DNA from: Metabacillus litoralis
GTDB taxonomy: Bacteria; Bacillota; Bacilli; Bacillales; Bacillaceae
Direction: 5' to 3'
NCBI RefSeq assembly: GCF_007994985.1
Contig: NZ_VOQF01000006.1
Coordinates: 186,001-250,000, forward strand
Length of the DNA stretch: 64,000 nucleotides
The position numbers were made by a program, and so were the translations under genes. Below, piece after piece: positions 17,168 to 27,040 of this stretch. The notes under the pieces are model-generated. The model was not told where the DNA came from, searched no databases, and saw nothing but the letters and a program-made list of their open reading frames with translations. Numbering within the stretch: position 1 is the stretch's first letter; every line of letters starts with the position of its first letter.

Positions 17168-19159
17168 TTAATTTTTTTGAAAAGAAACCACCTTATGTTC
17201 ATAACTGTTAATCTCATATTTTCCTTTTGGAATGAATTCACCAGTAATTCCATTAACAGCATCATGAGGAATTGTAACCGAGCCTCCGTTTCCATCCATA
17301 TTAACGATTACCCACACAACCTCATTGGATCCTTGCCTTGGAACAACGATTGTACCTTCTGTTACATTTGTTTTTACTACTACATTCGCTTCTTCAGCAT
17401 AATGATTTAGACAATTTATTAGGAGCTGTTCACCAGATTCTTCTGTTGGTAGTGACCCAAGCATCACAACTTTTCCTTTACCAACAGAGTGCTCTGTCAT
17501 GAATGCCTTACCTTTAGAAATTCCTTCACTGATCATGCCTACTGCTTTAGCTTCTTTGGGCTCGAAAATAGCACTCCATAAACTCAGTGGTGCAGCTTTC
17601 CCCATGAATTCTCCAGTAGATTCAGTTCCATCCATTGGGTATGTAAATAATGTTTCAACACTAGCTAGTTGGTCCAACTCGCCTAGAGCTGCATCTGTAT
17701 GAATTGTATGATGCTCTGTTCTTCCACCTGTTATAGGGCCAACAATCCATATTCCACCGCCCTTAACAAAATCCTCTGCTCTATTTCGATAGTCTTGTGT
17801 TACGTTATGAATAAATGGAGTAAATAATAATTTATATCCCTGTAAATCCGCACCTTCTGGTAGAAGATCACGATGGTAACCTGCTTTTACTATTTTTTCG
17901 TAAAATTCTACGACTAATGAACGATAATCTAAGTTTCGATGTGGTTCTGTTTTCATAAATGCTTTAGCAACGTCAGAATAGGTTATTGCTACTTCAGCCT
18001 GTAATGGTTTTGATGATAGAATGATAGACTCTATTTCCTTTCTTGCAGCTTCGACTTCCTTTACATTTTCAAAACCAACTGTCGGTTTACCCCATGCACT
18101 TATAACAGATCCATGTGGCTGTTCACATCCTGTTCGCTGCTGTCTCCAAAGCCAATAACAAAATGCTTCTCCCCCTAATGCATAGGCAGCAACTGCTTCA
18201 GCTTTTAGATAACCATTTGGATGTGGTGCAGCATGACTTTCAAGAGAAGCACTATATGATGGGCTCGTCTCCATGATCCAAAAATCTCTGTTCTTTTTAA
18301 AATTTCTCCATAAATCACAATTGAATAAATAAGCTGCAAAATTGCTTTGTTCTGCGTATGTATCAAATGAAGCAAAATCTAAATTTTTATATAGTCTCTC
18401 ATTATCAACATGAAAAAAGGTTGTGCTATTGTGAGTAATAGGTGCAGTAGAATATTTTCGAATAATTTCAGCCTGCTCATCAGCAAATTCAGCTATTTTT
18501 TCATAAGAGAAAAGCTGATACATTGTTTTTAAGGATGAATTATGAAGAAATGGAGTTGAAATAGGCTGGGGAATTTGATCAAAGCTATGGTAATATTGAC
18601 TCCAAATATGAGTACCCCAGGCTTCATTCAATCTGTCAATTGATTCATATCGATTTTCTAACCATTCATGCCATAAAGTCTTACAGGTTTCACACATGCA
18701 TTCACTAACATGACATTTAAATTCATTATCTAGCTGCCAACCAATTACACTTGGATGATCTCCTACCGCTTTTGCAATTTCTTTGGTAATAATTGCTGCC
18801 TTTTCTCGAAAATAGTGATTATTCGTACATATATGCTGTCTTGAGCCATGAATCATTGTCTTCCCATCTTCATTAACATACATCCGCTCTGGATGGTTAT
18901 GTGTTAACCAAATTGGAGGTGTCGGAGTTGGTGTACACATGACCGTTTCAATAGAATGTTCACTCAATTTCTTGATCATATCTACAAAAAAGGTAACATC
19001 AATTTTCCCTTCTTCTTTTTCAATGATTGACCAGGCAAACTCACCCATCCTTACTACATTGATGCCAGCTTCAATCATGTATTTTATGTCTTCTTCAATT
19101 GCTTCCTCATTCCATAATTCAGGATAGTACGCAGCTCCATGATATAACTTTTTACTCAT
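17168..19159 (-). CDS. yesZ: GH42 beta-galactosidase (YesZ-type)
   Basis: This is an intracellular GH42 enzyme of 663 residues, the same length as B. subtilis YesZ. I start at the ATG at 19159, which follows AGGAGATACC; the frame extends 18 codons upstream without a ribosome site. The acid/base Glu is about 146 in WQLDNEFKCH and the nucleophile Glu about 297 in WIMETSPS. Zinc cysteines are Cys111 and the CMCETC group. It removes beta-galactose from side chains of imported rhamnogalacturonan oligomers. The operon neighbours are the SGNH esterase upstream (89 bases) and GH4 downstream (21 bases). Confidence 0.92.
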   Translation of the reverse strand: MSKKLYHGAAYYPELWNEEAIEEDIKYMIEAGINVVRMGEFAWSIIEKEEGKIDVTFFVDMIKKLSEHSIETVMCTPTPTPPIWLTHNHPERMYVNEDGKTMIHGSRQHICTNNHYFREKAAIITKEIAKAVGDHPSVIGWQLDNEFKCHVSECMCETCKTLWHEWLENRYESIDRLNEAWGTHIWSQYYHSFDQIPQPISTPFLHNSSLKTMYQLFSYEKIAEFADEQAEIIRKYSTAPITHNSTTFFHVDNERLYKNLDFASFDTYAEQSNFAAYLFNCDLWRNFKKNRDFWIMETSPSYSASLESHAAPHPNGYLKAEAVAAYALGGEAFCYWLWRQQRTGCEQPHGSVISAWGKPTVGFENVKEVEAARKEIESIILSSKPLQAEVAITYSDVAKAFMKTEPHRNLDYRSLVVEFYEKIVKAGYHRDLLPEGADLQGYKLLFTPFIHNVTQDYRNRAEDFVKGGGIWIVGPITGGRTEHHTIHTDAALGELDQLASVETLFTYPMDGTESTGEFMGKAAPLSLWSAIFEPKEAKAVGMISEGISKGKAFMTEHSVGKGKVVMLGSLPTEESGEQLLINCLNHYAEEANVVVKTNVTEGTIVVPRQGSNEVVWVIVNMDGNGGSVTIPHDAVNGITGEFIPKGKYEINSYEHKVVSFQKN

Positions 19160-19248
19160 ATGAAGGTATCTCCTATTATTAGTTTTTTTAGTGAGTGTCA
19201 CTAAGAATTTCAAAGGAATATTGCTGTCAACAGAGTGAGCTTACTAGA

Positions 19249-19926
19249 TTAAGTGGATAAATACGTAACAAGCGGTAAGTCTAACTCTTTTATTCCTTCC
19301 ACTACTAATTTTCCTATTTCCCTTGCACCTGTTTCTGAAAAATGCGTGTTATCTTCAATTCCATCAGGATAATTCGGATGAGTATTAGGCTCTAGAATTG
19401 TGAACAATTTCTTTGATCCTTCTATGCCAAGCTCTTCATAAAGAGCTTTTGTTTTTGTCCATAAATCAATGATTGGAACTTCTAGCTCCTCTGCCAATTG
19501 AATCATTGCATAAGGATATTCGCCTAACGTATTTTCGAGACTACCTGCTTGATCAAATTTCCTTCTATGAACAGATGTTAATAAAACCGGCTTTGCTCCT
19601 TTGTCACGAGCTCCTTTAATATACTCTCTTAAAGAAGATTGATAAGTCGTATAAGGATCTGTACCATAGGATTTTTGATCGTTATGTCCAAACTGGATAA
19701 ACAAATAATCATTTGAATGAATACGATTTAAAATAGATTGGAGTCTTCCTTCTTCTATAAAACTATTTGAGCTTCTACCACCCACTGCTTCATTATGAAT
19801 CCTCACATGGTTATCAAAGAAATGTTGGAAAAATTGTCCCCAACCTGCCATAGGAGATTCATGAGATGGGCAATTAGCTGCAGTGGAATCTCCTGCTATA
19901 TATATCGTATATTGATTCTGAATCAA
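19249..19926 (-). CDS. yesT: SGNH/GDSL rhamnogalacturonan acetylesterase (YesT/RhgT-type)
   Basis: This 225-residue cytoplasmic SGNH hydrolase has all four blocks: nucleophile Ser14 in IYIAGDSTAAN, Gly50 in AVGGRSS, Asn82 in FIQFGHNDQ, and Asp192/His195 in DNTHFSETGA. This pattern is that of rhamnogalacturonan acetylesterases, which remove acetyl groups from galacturonate residues so that other enzymes can proceed. The start is TTG (19926) with GGGGGAG six bases upstream. It lies in the operon between GH105 and GH42, the same neighbourhood as yesT in B. subtilis. Confidence 0.9.
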   Translation of the reverse strand: MIQNQYTIYIAGDSTAANCPSHESPMAGWGQFFQHFFDNHVRIHNEAVGGRSSNSFIEEGRLQSILNRIHSNDYLFIQFGHNDQKSYGTDPYTTYQSSLREYIKGARDKGAKPVLLTSVHRRKFDQAGSLENTLGEYPYAMIQLAEELEVPIIDLWTKTKALYEELGIEGSKKLFTILEPNTHPNYPDGIEDNTHFSETGAREIGKLVVEGIKELDLPLVTYLST

Positions 19927-19978
19927 AACATTCTCCCCCTACCAATCAATATTTTTTATCATGGCATTTAGTAGAATA

Positions 19979-21013
19979 TTAGTTATATACTTTTTTATTA
20001 CTTTTGATTAATTCAGCTAGAAATACAAGTGTTAAACCCTGTCCCCACCCTTGTATGCGTTTGTATGGTACGTTTTTATATCCGTCAGCATCATTCATTA
20101 CGGCTGTTCCTGCTGAAACCTTTGATACTTTTCCATCCTCTTCAATTTCTCTTAAAATACCATCAATTGATTTTTGGATATATTTATTATACAGAGAACC
20201 TCTTGTAAGCAATGCAGCTGCAATCGCTGATGTTCCTGAAATTTCACCATATGAAGACGGATCATCTACAATTGTATGCCATAAACCATCTTCACCTTGT
20301 AGCCTAACTAAGGCACTTAATTGATCTCGTAATGAGCAATCAATAATCATATAAGAAGGATCCTGTACTTCAACCAAACTTAATGCTTTTGCCATTGTTA
20401 ATGCAGCCCATCCATTTCCTCTTGCCCAATATATTGATGACATATGGTTTTTCGCAATATTATCCCATCCATGATAATAAAGATTTGTCACTGGATCCTG
20501 CAGAAAATCCTCATGACCATGATATTGTTTAAGTCCATCTCTGAAATAATCCTCACGATCTAGTAATCTACCAACTCTTAGAAGAAATAAGCCGGCCATC
20601 ATCATCGTATCAACCCATGCCTGTTCAGGAAAAACATCTTTTACTGAATTCACTGTATGTTGAAAAATTCCATCAGCAAAACGTGGTGCATCATTTTTAA
20701 GATATTCTGCCATCTCTTTAATCACATTCAAGTACTTTTCATCCTCTGTCACAGAGTAAAGTGTGATTAATGTATGTCCAATAGAAACACCATTAATAGA
20801 CAACTTTGGTAGACCGTCCTCAAGCCATTCATCTACCCATGCTTTTAATAAATCAATATATTCTTGTTTTTCTGTTGCTTCATAAGCTGCTGCTATTCCA
20901 TAAAAAGCAACACCACCAGGCCAATCCCAATTAAAATCCATTTCAAATGTTCTTTTCACCACTTTATCTAGTACTTCCTGAATTTCTAATTCATCAAATT
21001 GAAGTTTTGGCAT
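19979..21013 (-). CDS. yesR: GH105 unsaturated rhamnogalacturonyl hydrolase (YesR-type)
   Basis: This intracellular alpha/alpha-barrel enzyme hydrolyses the unsaturated galacturonate that PL11 leaves at the non-reducing end of oligomers. From the ATG at 21013, which follows GGAGG by 8 bases, it has 344 residues, the length of B. subtilis YesR; the frame runs 10 codons further without a ribosome site. Family motifs are WPGGVAFYGIAAAYE, the catalytic-Asp region EQAWVDTMMMAG, and HGWDN...WARGNGWAALTM, with GQGLTLVFLAEL at the C-terminus. It begins 22 bases after the binding-protein gene. Confidence 0.94.
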   Translation of the reverse strand: MPKLQFDELEIQEVLDKVVKRTFEMDFNWDWPGGVAFYGIAAAYEATEKQEYIDLLKAWVDEWLEDGLPKLSINGVSIGHTLITLYSVTEDEKYLNVIKEMAEYLKNDAPRFADGIFQHTVNSVKDVFPEQAWVDTMMMAGLFLLRVGRLLDREDYFRDGLKQYHGHEDFLQDPVTNLYYHGWDNIAKNHMSSIYWARGNGWAALTMAKALSLVEVQDPSYMIIDCSLRDQLSALVRLQGEDGLWHTIVDDPSSYGEISGTSAIAAALLTRGSLYNKYIQKSIDGILREIEEDGKVSKVSAGTAVMNDADGYKNVPYKRIQGWGQGLTLVFLAELIKSNKKVYN

Positions 21014-21035
21014 GTCATTTTCCTCCATTGTTGTT

Positions 21036-22454
<1,419 letters not shown>

Positions 22455-22474
22455 TTCAGTTGGTCTACTTAAAA

Positions 22475-23143
22475 TCACTCATTTATCAGATCTTTTTCAT
22501 TTAAATTCTTAGTCATGACCATTTCTCTTTTTTTACTTATTGCATTAAACGCATTTATTGCTGGTTTTGTCATAACTAATGCAAATATATTACCACTGCA
22601 TACTAATAGTAAAGGTGGTCCAAAAGATAATAAAATAGCTAATCCTACACTACTTACAAAGATCATGATTGTTGAAAAAGGTCTCATAATCATAATAAAA
22701 AAAGAATTCTTAAACACTTGTGCGATCTTCAAATCATAATGAACATACATTGGAAAAATATAAAATAGGACACAAATAAAGAGTATTGAAATGATTAAAA
22801 AAGGAACGGATAATAGATTTTGAATTTGCAGTGAGGCTTGCTGTAGGAAGTAATAGTCAATCACTAATACTGTTCCTGCCATTACAATAACCGCTCCCAG
22901 AATATTACTTTTAATAAACTCTTTTTTGTATGATCTCCAAAAAACTTCCGTTATAGAAATATCCATTTCTCCCAATGCCCACCTTCTGACCACAGCAAAC
23001 ATTGCTACTGTTGCGGGAAAGAATCCTAAAACAATGAAACCTAGTAATGAAAAGAAGATCCAAAGAATATTTAAAAGTACTAATCTTGTAATCCATTCAA
23101 GAACGTTATTTACACCACCCATAATTCCATGTGTTTCCATCAT
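22475..23143 (-). CDS. yesL: YesL-family (DUF624) membrane protein
   Basis: This 222-residue integral membrane protein of the DUF624/YesL family has five to six hydrophobic segments, starting with WITRLVLLNILWIFFSLLGF and including the conserved FFPATVAMFAVVRRW and YIFPMYVHYDL. The function is unknown. The family occurs almost only next to ABC oligosaccharide importers in Bacillaceae, as here, where it follows the two permeases by 76 bases. A second member is at 55774-56397 beside the other importer. The start is probably one of two adjacent ATGs after GGAATGGGGC. Confidence 0.88.
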   Translation of the reverse strand: MMETHGIMGGVNNVLEWITRLVLLNILWIFFSLLGFIVLGFFPATVAMFAVVRRWALGEMDISITEVFWRSYKKEFIKSNILGAVIVMAGTVLVIDYYFLQQASLQIQNLLSVPFLIISILFICVLFYIFPMYVHYDLKIAQVFKNSFFIMIMRPFSTIMIFVSSVGLAILLSFGPPLLLVCSGNIFALVMTKPAINAFNAISKKREMVMTKNLNEKDLINE

Positions 23144-23219
23144 ATTTGCCCCATTCCTTTTTCAATAATTTCTATCTTTTCTTACGTGGTAAAAATATAG
23201 AGGGCTAGCTTTGCTAAGC

Positions 23220-24113
23220 TTAACCCTTTAATCCACTAGTACTAATACCTTCAACTACGTGTCTTTGGAACAAGAAGAAAATAACAAAAACTGGTATTAA
23301 CGTAACAATTGACATCGCAAACATCGCTCCCCAGTTAGACACGGTTTCATTACTTAAAAACATATTAAGTGCCATTGAAACTGTATATTTATCTGGACTA
23401 TTTAAATATAGGACTGGTCCCAATAAGTTATCCCATGTCCAATAGAACGAAAATATCGCTGCAGTAGCCAATGCCGGTCTAATTAAAGGTAGAATAATTT
23501 TGTAAAAGATTTTAAATGTATTACATCCATCTATAGTAGCAGCTTCATCTAATTCTCTTGGAATTGTTCGAATAAATTGAACAAGCAGGAAGATAAAAAA
23601 CGGATGTCCGAAATATGCAGGAACAGCGATTGGTTTTATTGAATCTAGCCACCCTAGCTTTGCGAAAATGATATACTGTGGAATCATTACGACTTCATAT
23701 GGTAGCATTAACGTCACCATCATGATTGCGAACCAAAAGCTTTTTCCGAAAAATTCCAACCTTGCAAACCCAAATGCTATAACTGCTGAAGATATAACTT
23801 GACCTACCATTGTAAAAAATACAAGTACAACAGTATTTTTTATAAATACCCCAAAGGAATTTCCACCGATTCCTTCCCAACCTTGTGCAAAGTTATTAAA
23901 AACCCATGGATCAGGAATAAGTGATTGTGCAGTAACAAATATTGTTTCACTTGGCTTAAATGAACTCATTAATAGCCAAATTACTGGATAAAGCATAAGT
24001 ATTGCAAAACCACCTACAAGAATGTGATAAATCCACCATTTAGGTTTTTTCATTTTTCGAACTTTCAATCCTGTTGTACTAGGATACTGTTTTAATTTCG
24101 TTTCTGTTTGCAT
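23220..24113 (-). CDS. yesQ: ABC sugar permease (YesQ-type)
   Basis: This 297-residue inner component of an oligosaccharide ABC importer (MalG-like) has six transmembrane segments. The ATPase-contacting EAA loop reads [29 protein letters not shown] near residue 185, and the C-terminus [13 protein letters not shown] is typical. The ATG follows GGGGGG two bases after the partner permease, so they are translationally coupled. No ATPase gene lies in the window. In B. subtilis the YesOPQ importer uses the shared ATPase MsmX. Confidence 0.94.
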   Translation of the reverse strand: MQTETKLKQYPSTTGLKVRKMKKPKWWIYHILVGGFAILMLYPVIWLLMSSFKPSETIFVTAQSLIPDPWVFNNFAQGWEGIGGNSFGVFIKNTVVLVFFTMVGQVISSAVIAFGFARLEFFGKSFWFAIMMVTLMLPYEVVMIPQYIIFAKLGWLDSIKPIAVPAYFGHPFFIFLLVQFIRTIPRELDEAATIDGCNTFKIFYKIILPLIRPALATAAIFSFYWTWDNLLGPVLYLNSPDKYTVSMALNMFLSNETVSNWGAMFAMSIVTLIPVFVIFFLFQRHVVEGISTSGLKG

Positions 24114-24115
24114 TG

Positions 24116-25015
24116 TTATTTCCCCCCTTCAGATTCATAATGAACCCAAAACTTCGATGAGAAGAATATGATTGCAGTGAGGATACCGACAATGATTAAC
24201 ATCACCCATGCCATTGCTGATGCATATCCCATATTAAAGAATTCAAAGCCTTGAATGAACAAATATAGTGAGTAAAGAAGTGTACCATCTAAAGGTCCAC
24301 CTGTACCCTTTGAAATGATAAATGCAGGCACAAATGTCATAAATGCTGCAATTGTTTGCATGATTGTGTTAAATAAAATAACAGGACTTAACATTGGTAG
24401 CGTGATTTTCGTGAACTTTTGCCAAAAAGTAGCACCATCAACACTAGCTGCTTCATAATAAGTAACTGGAATGCTTTTTAATCCAGCTAAGAAAATTAAC
24501 ATGGAAGATCCAAATTGCCAAACAGAGAGAAGGATTAGCATCCAAAGTGCTGCCGTAGGATCCCCAAACCAGCGAACATCTGGTAAACCGAATACTCCTA
24601 ATAAAAGATTGATAATTCCTTCATCACCAAAAATATTTCGCCACATAATTGCAACTGCTACACTTCCACCAATTAAAGATGGTAGATAGAATAATGATCG
24701 ATAAAGACCTACTGCTCTAGATGCTGTGTTTAAAATCATCGCTATAATAAGAGCAAAACCTAATCTTAATGGAACACCAGCAAACACGTAAATGAGTGTT
24801 ACTTTAAGAGATTGCCAGTATCTTGGATCTTCGGTGAACATTTTTTTATAGTTTTCTAAGCCTATCCACTGAGGAGCTCCAAATAGGTTATATTTAGTAA
24901 AAGAAAAATATAATGAGGCTAGTATTGGGATAAAAGTAAAGGCCAGAAATCCTATTATAAAGGGGCTAATAAATAAGTAGCCTCTTACATTTTGCCTGAT
25001 AGCTCGTGTACTCAT
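24116..25015 (-). CDS. yesP: ABC sugar permease (YesP-type)
   Basis: This MalF-like permease has about 299 residues from the ATG at 25015, which follows AAAGGA; an upstream TTG (25081) has no ribosome site. Six hydrophobic segments are visible, starting with [20 protein letters not shown], and the EAA loop is [27 protein letters not shown]. It pairs with YesQ directly downstream and receives substrate from the lipoprotein at 25179. A strong hairpin at 25137-25168 separates it from that gene. Confidence 0.94.
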   Translation of the reverse strand: MSTRAIRQNVRGYLFISPFIIGFLAFTFIPILASLYFSFTKYNLFGAPQWIGLENYKKMFTEDPRYWQSLKVTLIYVFAGVPLRLGFALIIAMILNTASRAVGLYRSLFYLPSLIGGSVAVAIMWRNIFGDEGIINLLLGVFGLPDVRWFGDPTAALWMLILLSVWQFGSSMLIFLAGLKSIPVTYYEAASVDGATFWQKFTKITLPMLSPVILFNTIMQTIAAFMTFVPAFIISKGTGGPLDGTLLYSLYLFIQGFEFFNMGYASAMAWVMLIIVGILTAIIFFSSKFWVHYESEGGK

Positions 25016-25136
25016 ACAATCATTCCTTTCAACGGAACTTAATTTAAGATAAGGCTGTTTTCGATAAAAAGACTGTTTCAAGAGATTATTAAGGCATTTA
25101 GCAACAATCTTTCTAAAAAAGAGCCTAAGATAAAGT

Positions 25137-25168
25137 CTGATAGCTGATCGAATATGATCAGCTATCAG
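25137..25168 (-). terminator. Intercistronic hairpin after the first binding-protein gene
   Basis: CTGATAGCTGATC (25137-25149) and GATCAGCTATCAG (25156-25168) form a perfect 13-bp stem with a 6-base loop. On the minus strand it is followed by ACTTTATCTTAG, a poor T tract. It is therefore more likely a partial terminator or mRNA stabiliser that keeps the binding protein in excess over the permeases. Confidence 0.7.
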
Positions 25169-25178
25169 TCTCTACTCT

Positions 25179-26486
25179 TTATTTATTTTGAGACAAGATA
25201 CTTTCTGCTTGTTGTCTAAATTGTTTTGCAGCATCTTCGACTTTAAGTTGACCGTAATTCATTTGTTCAGATAAACTATCAAGCATTTCAATGATTTCAC
25301 CAGCACCAATTGGATCTGGACCATCAAATGCTGAACTGTTTTCCTCAGCCCACTCAACACTATCAAATACTTGAACTTGTTCAGGAGTAAGAACTGGCTT
25401 TAAAGCATCCTTCACAACTGATGAACCTGGGATACCACGATCACCTAAGATTAATTTATTTGCTTCTTCATTATTAACAAAGAAGTTGATAAACTTAGCT
25501 GCTTCTTCTTTATGCTCAGAATTATTCGCTACTGACCAGAACATACTAGGTTTTAAATATAAACCGTCACTTGTGTTAGGTCCTGGCATATTTTGGATTT
25601 TCAATGGTCTGTTAGCTACTTGTTGTAAACCAACAAACTGGTTGGACCATTGCCAAATACCAACTGCTTTTTCTTTTACAACAGGGTCATCTTCAATACC
25701 TTTAACCTGAGCTAAATAATCTGGAGTTGGAGCAGCACCATCTTTAACTAATCCAGATGTCATTTCAAAGAAATCAACAAACATTTGGTCATCTTCATAA
25801 CCTAAAGTTGTACCATCTTTGCTATATAATGTTTTTCCTTGTGTTCTTAAGTAATAGTTAAAGAAAACATCTGCTTTCATACCAGTATCAGCAAAAATTC
25901 CTGCGTCTTTAGCTTTTTGTGCCATTTCTTTATAATCATCCCATGTCCAATCCTCTTTAAGAGAATCAACACCAGCTTTCTTTAATAGTGCTTCATCATA
26001 ATGAAAACCAACAACATTTACTCCTAAGTTAAATCCATATAATTTATCATCAATTTTTCCACCATCAACATAATTATCAGTGAAATTTGTTACATCAATT
26101 TGATCTCCAATATATGGTGTCATATCTGCTAACTGACCATTTTCTGCATATTGTGAAAAGTAAGAAAGATCCATTTGGATAATATCAGGCAATTTTTGAG
26201 CAGATGCCTGTGGTGCAAGTTTCTTCCAATAATCGTCCCAGCTTGCATATTCAGCTTGGATTTTCACACCCGGATTTTCTTTTTCATACATTTCGATAAC
26301 TTTCAGTGTGTAATCATGTCTTGGTTCAGATCCCCACCATGCAATACGAACGGTTACTTCCTCTTCCTTTTTGTCTCCTGAATCTCCCGAATCTGAAGTA
26401 GATTCACCAGATGTACTGTTACCACTACATGCTGCTAGAGAAAATACCATGAAAACCGATAAAAACAACATCAACCATTTTTTCAT
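25179..26486 (-). CDS. yesO: Solute-binding lipoprotein of the rhamnogalacturonan importer (YesO-type)
   Basis: This 435-residue extracellular lipoprotein has a signal peptide ending in the lipobox FSLAACSG. A Ser/Gly/Glu-rich linker comes next, then a family-1 binding-protein fold (VRIAWWGSEPRHDYTLKVIE, WDDYWKKLAPQ, DIIQMDLSYFSQY). It captures rhamnogalacturonan oligosaccharides for YesP/YesQ. The ATG follows AAGGGGG. It heads the transport operon, with a perfect cre 31 bases upstream of the start and putative activator boxes farther out. A paralogue lies at 21036-22319. Confidence 0.93.
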   Translation of the reverse strand: MKKWLMLFLSVFMVFSLAACSGNSTSGESTSDSGDSGDKKEEEVTVRIAWWGSEPRHDYTLKVIEMYEKENPGVKIQAEYASWDDYWKKLAPQASAQKLPDIIQMDLSYFSQYAENGQLADMTPYIGDQIDVTNFTDNYVDGGKIDDKLYGFNLGVNVVGFHYDEALLKKAGVDSLKEDWTWDDYKEMAQKAKDAGIFADTGMKADVFFNYYLRTQGKTLYSKDGTTLGYEDDQMFVDFFEMTSGLVKDGAAPTPDYLAQVKGIEDDPVVKEKAVGIWQWSNQFVGLQQVANRPLKIQNMPGPNTSDGLYLKPSMFWSVANNSEHKEEAAKFINFFVNNEEANKLILGDRGIPGSSVVKDALKPVLTPEQVQVFDSVEWAEENSSAFDGPDPIGAGEIIEMLDSLSEQMNYGQLKVEDAAKQFRQQAESILSQNK

Positions 26487-26516
26487 TTTTTTATCCCCCT
26501 TGTTAAAAACTTTTTT

Positions 26517-26530
26517 GTTACCGCTTACAA
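26517..26530 (-). promoter_or_regulatory. Perfect cre (CcpA) site upstream of yesO
   Basis: The minus strand reads TGTAAGCGGTAACA, a full match to TGWAANCGNTNWCA, between a TATAAA at 26539-26544 and the start codon. This is the usual road-block position, so glucose repression of the importer operon is expected. Confidence 0.8.
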
Positions 26531-26572
26531 CCCTTATTTTATAGGGTTTATTAAACTATTAAAATGTAAAAA

Positions 26573-26601
26573 ACAGTTAACAGTGTTCAAAAAACAGTGT
26601 A
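26573..26601 (-). promoter_or_regulatory. Direct repeats, candidate YesN-like response-regulator site
   Basis: Plus-strand AACAGTTA (26573), AACAGTGT (26580) and AACAGTGT (26594) are spaced 7 and 14 bases. On the minus strand they read ACACTGTTTTTT...ACACTGTTAACTGTTTTTT. They sit just upstream of a promoter lacking a good -35, as expected for an AraC-type activator site. Confidence 0.5.
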
Positions 26602-26648
26602 TTCTGATTTATATGTCAAATAAAAGAGAAAGTCCATCCAACAAAAAT

Positions 26649-26995
26649 GAGGCAGGGACATAAATTTTTAAGCTAATGAAAAAACCGAATTATTAAGTGA
26701 TATGTCAATTAAACATTCGACCTAATAGTTCGGGTTTTTATTTGCACTCTTCAATGTTTTTAGATTTTGCATACTATTTTTAAGAACAAGTGTAATGGAG
26801 CGGAAGACATTTGACTCCTGCGGGTGCAGAGGAAAGGCTGAGACCCCACAGGCGCTTGCGCCGAGGAGGCTTAGCTTCCTCCCCGCGGAAAGCAAATGTC
26901 TGCAGCGCAATGGAACGAACTTGTTTCTTTCAACTGAACTGAATTTAGGGATTATTCGTCTTTTTGAATGATTTCTTTAATTATGTCCCAGCCTC
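26649..26995. repeat. Composite repeat bounded by inverted GAGGCNGGGACATAA arms
   Basis: GAGGCAGGGACATAA at 26649-26663 is matched by TTATGTCCCAGCCTC at 26981-26995, inverted with one mismatch, about 317 bases apart. Inside are a hairpin CCGAA...TTCGG followed by TTTTTA (26682-26740) and a GC-rich palindromic element (26791-26925). A 60-codon frame over this segment is spurious. It may be a mobile miniature element or a structured RNA. Confidence 0.7.
26791..26925. repeat. REP-like GC-rich palindromic element, copy 1
   Basis: The element begins TGTAATGGAGCGGAAGACA and contains ACTCCTGCGGG, GAGACCCCACAGGCGC and GAGGAGGC. AGACATTTG (26805-26813) pairs with CAAATGTCT (26893-26901). It is much more GC-rich than its surroundings and closely resembles the copy at 33811-33937. 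It is a non-coding interspersed element of a type common in Bacillus genomes. Confidence 0.8.
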
Positions 26996-27040
26996 TATCT
27001 TTTTGCTGTAAATGGGTACCTGTAGAACCTTATTAATTAA

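Noticed and set aside
17177-17702. Plus-strand frames opposite the GH42 gene
   Set aside because: They are antisense shadows; the minus-strand protein is full length with catalytic residues.
26722-26910. 62-codon minus-strand frame
   Set aside because: It lies entirely over the GC-rich REP-like palindromic element and has no ribosome site or protein-like composition.
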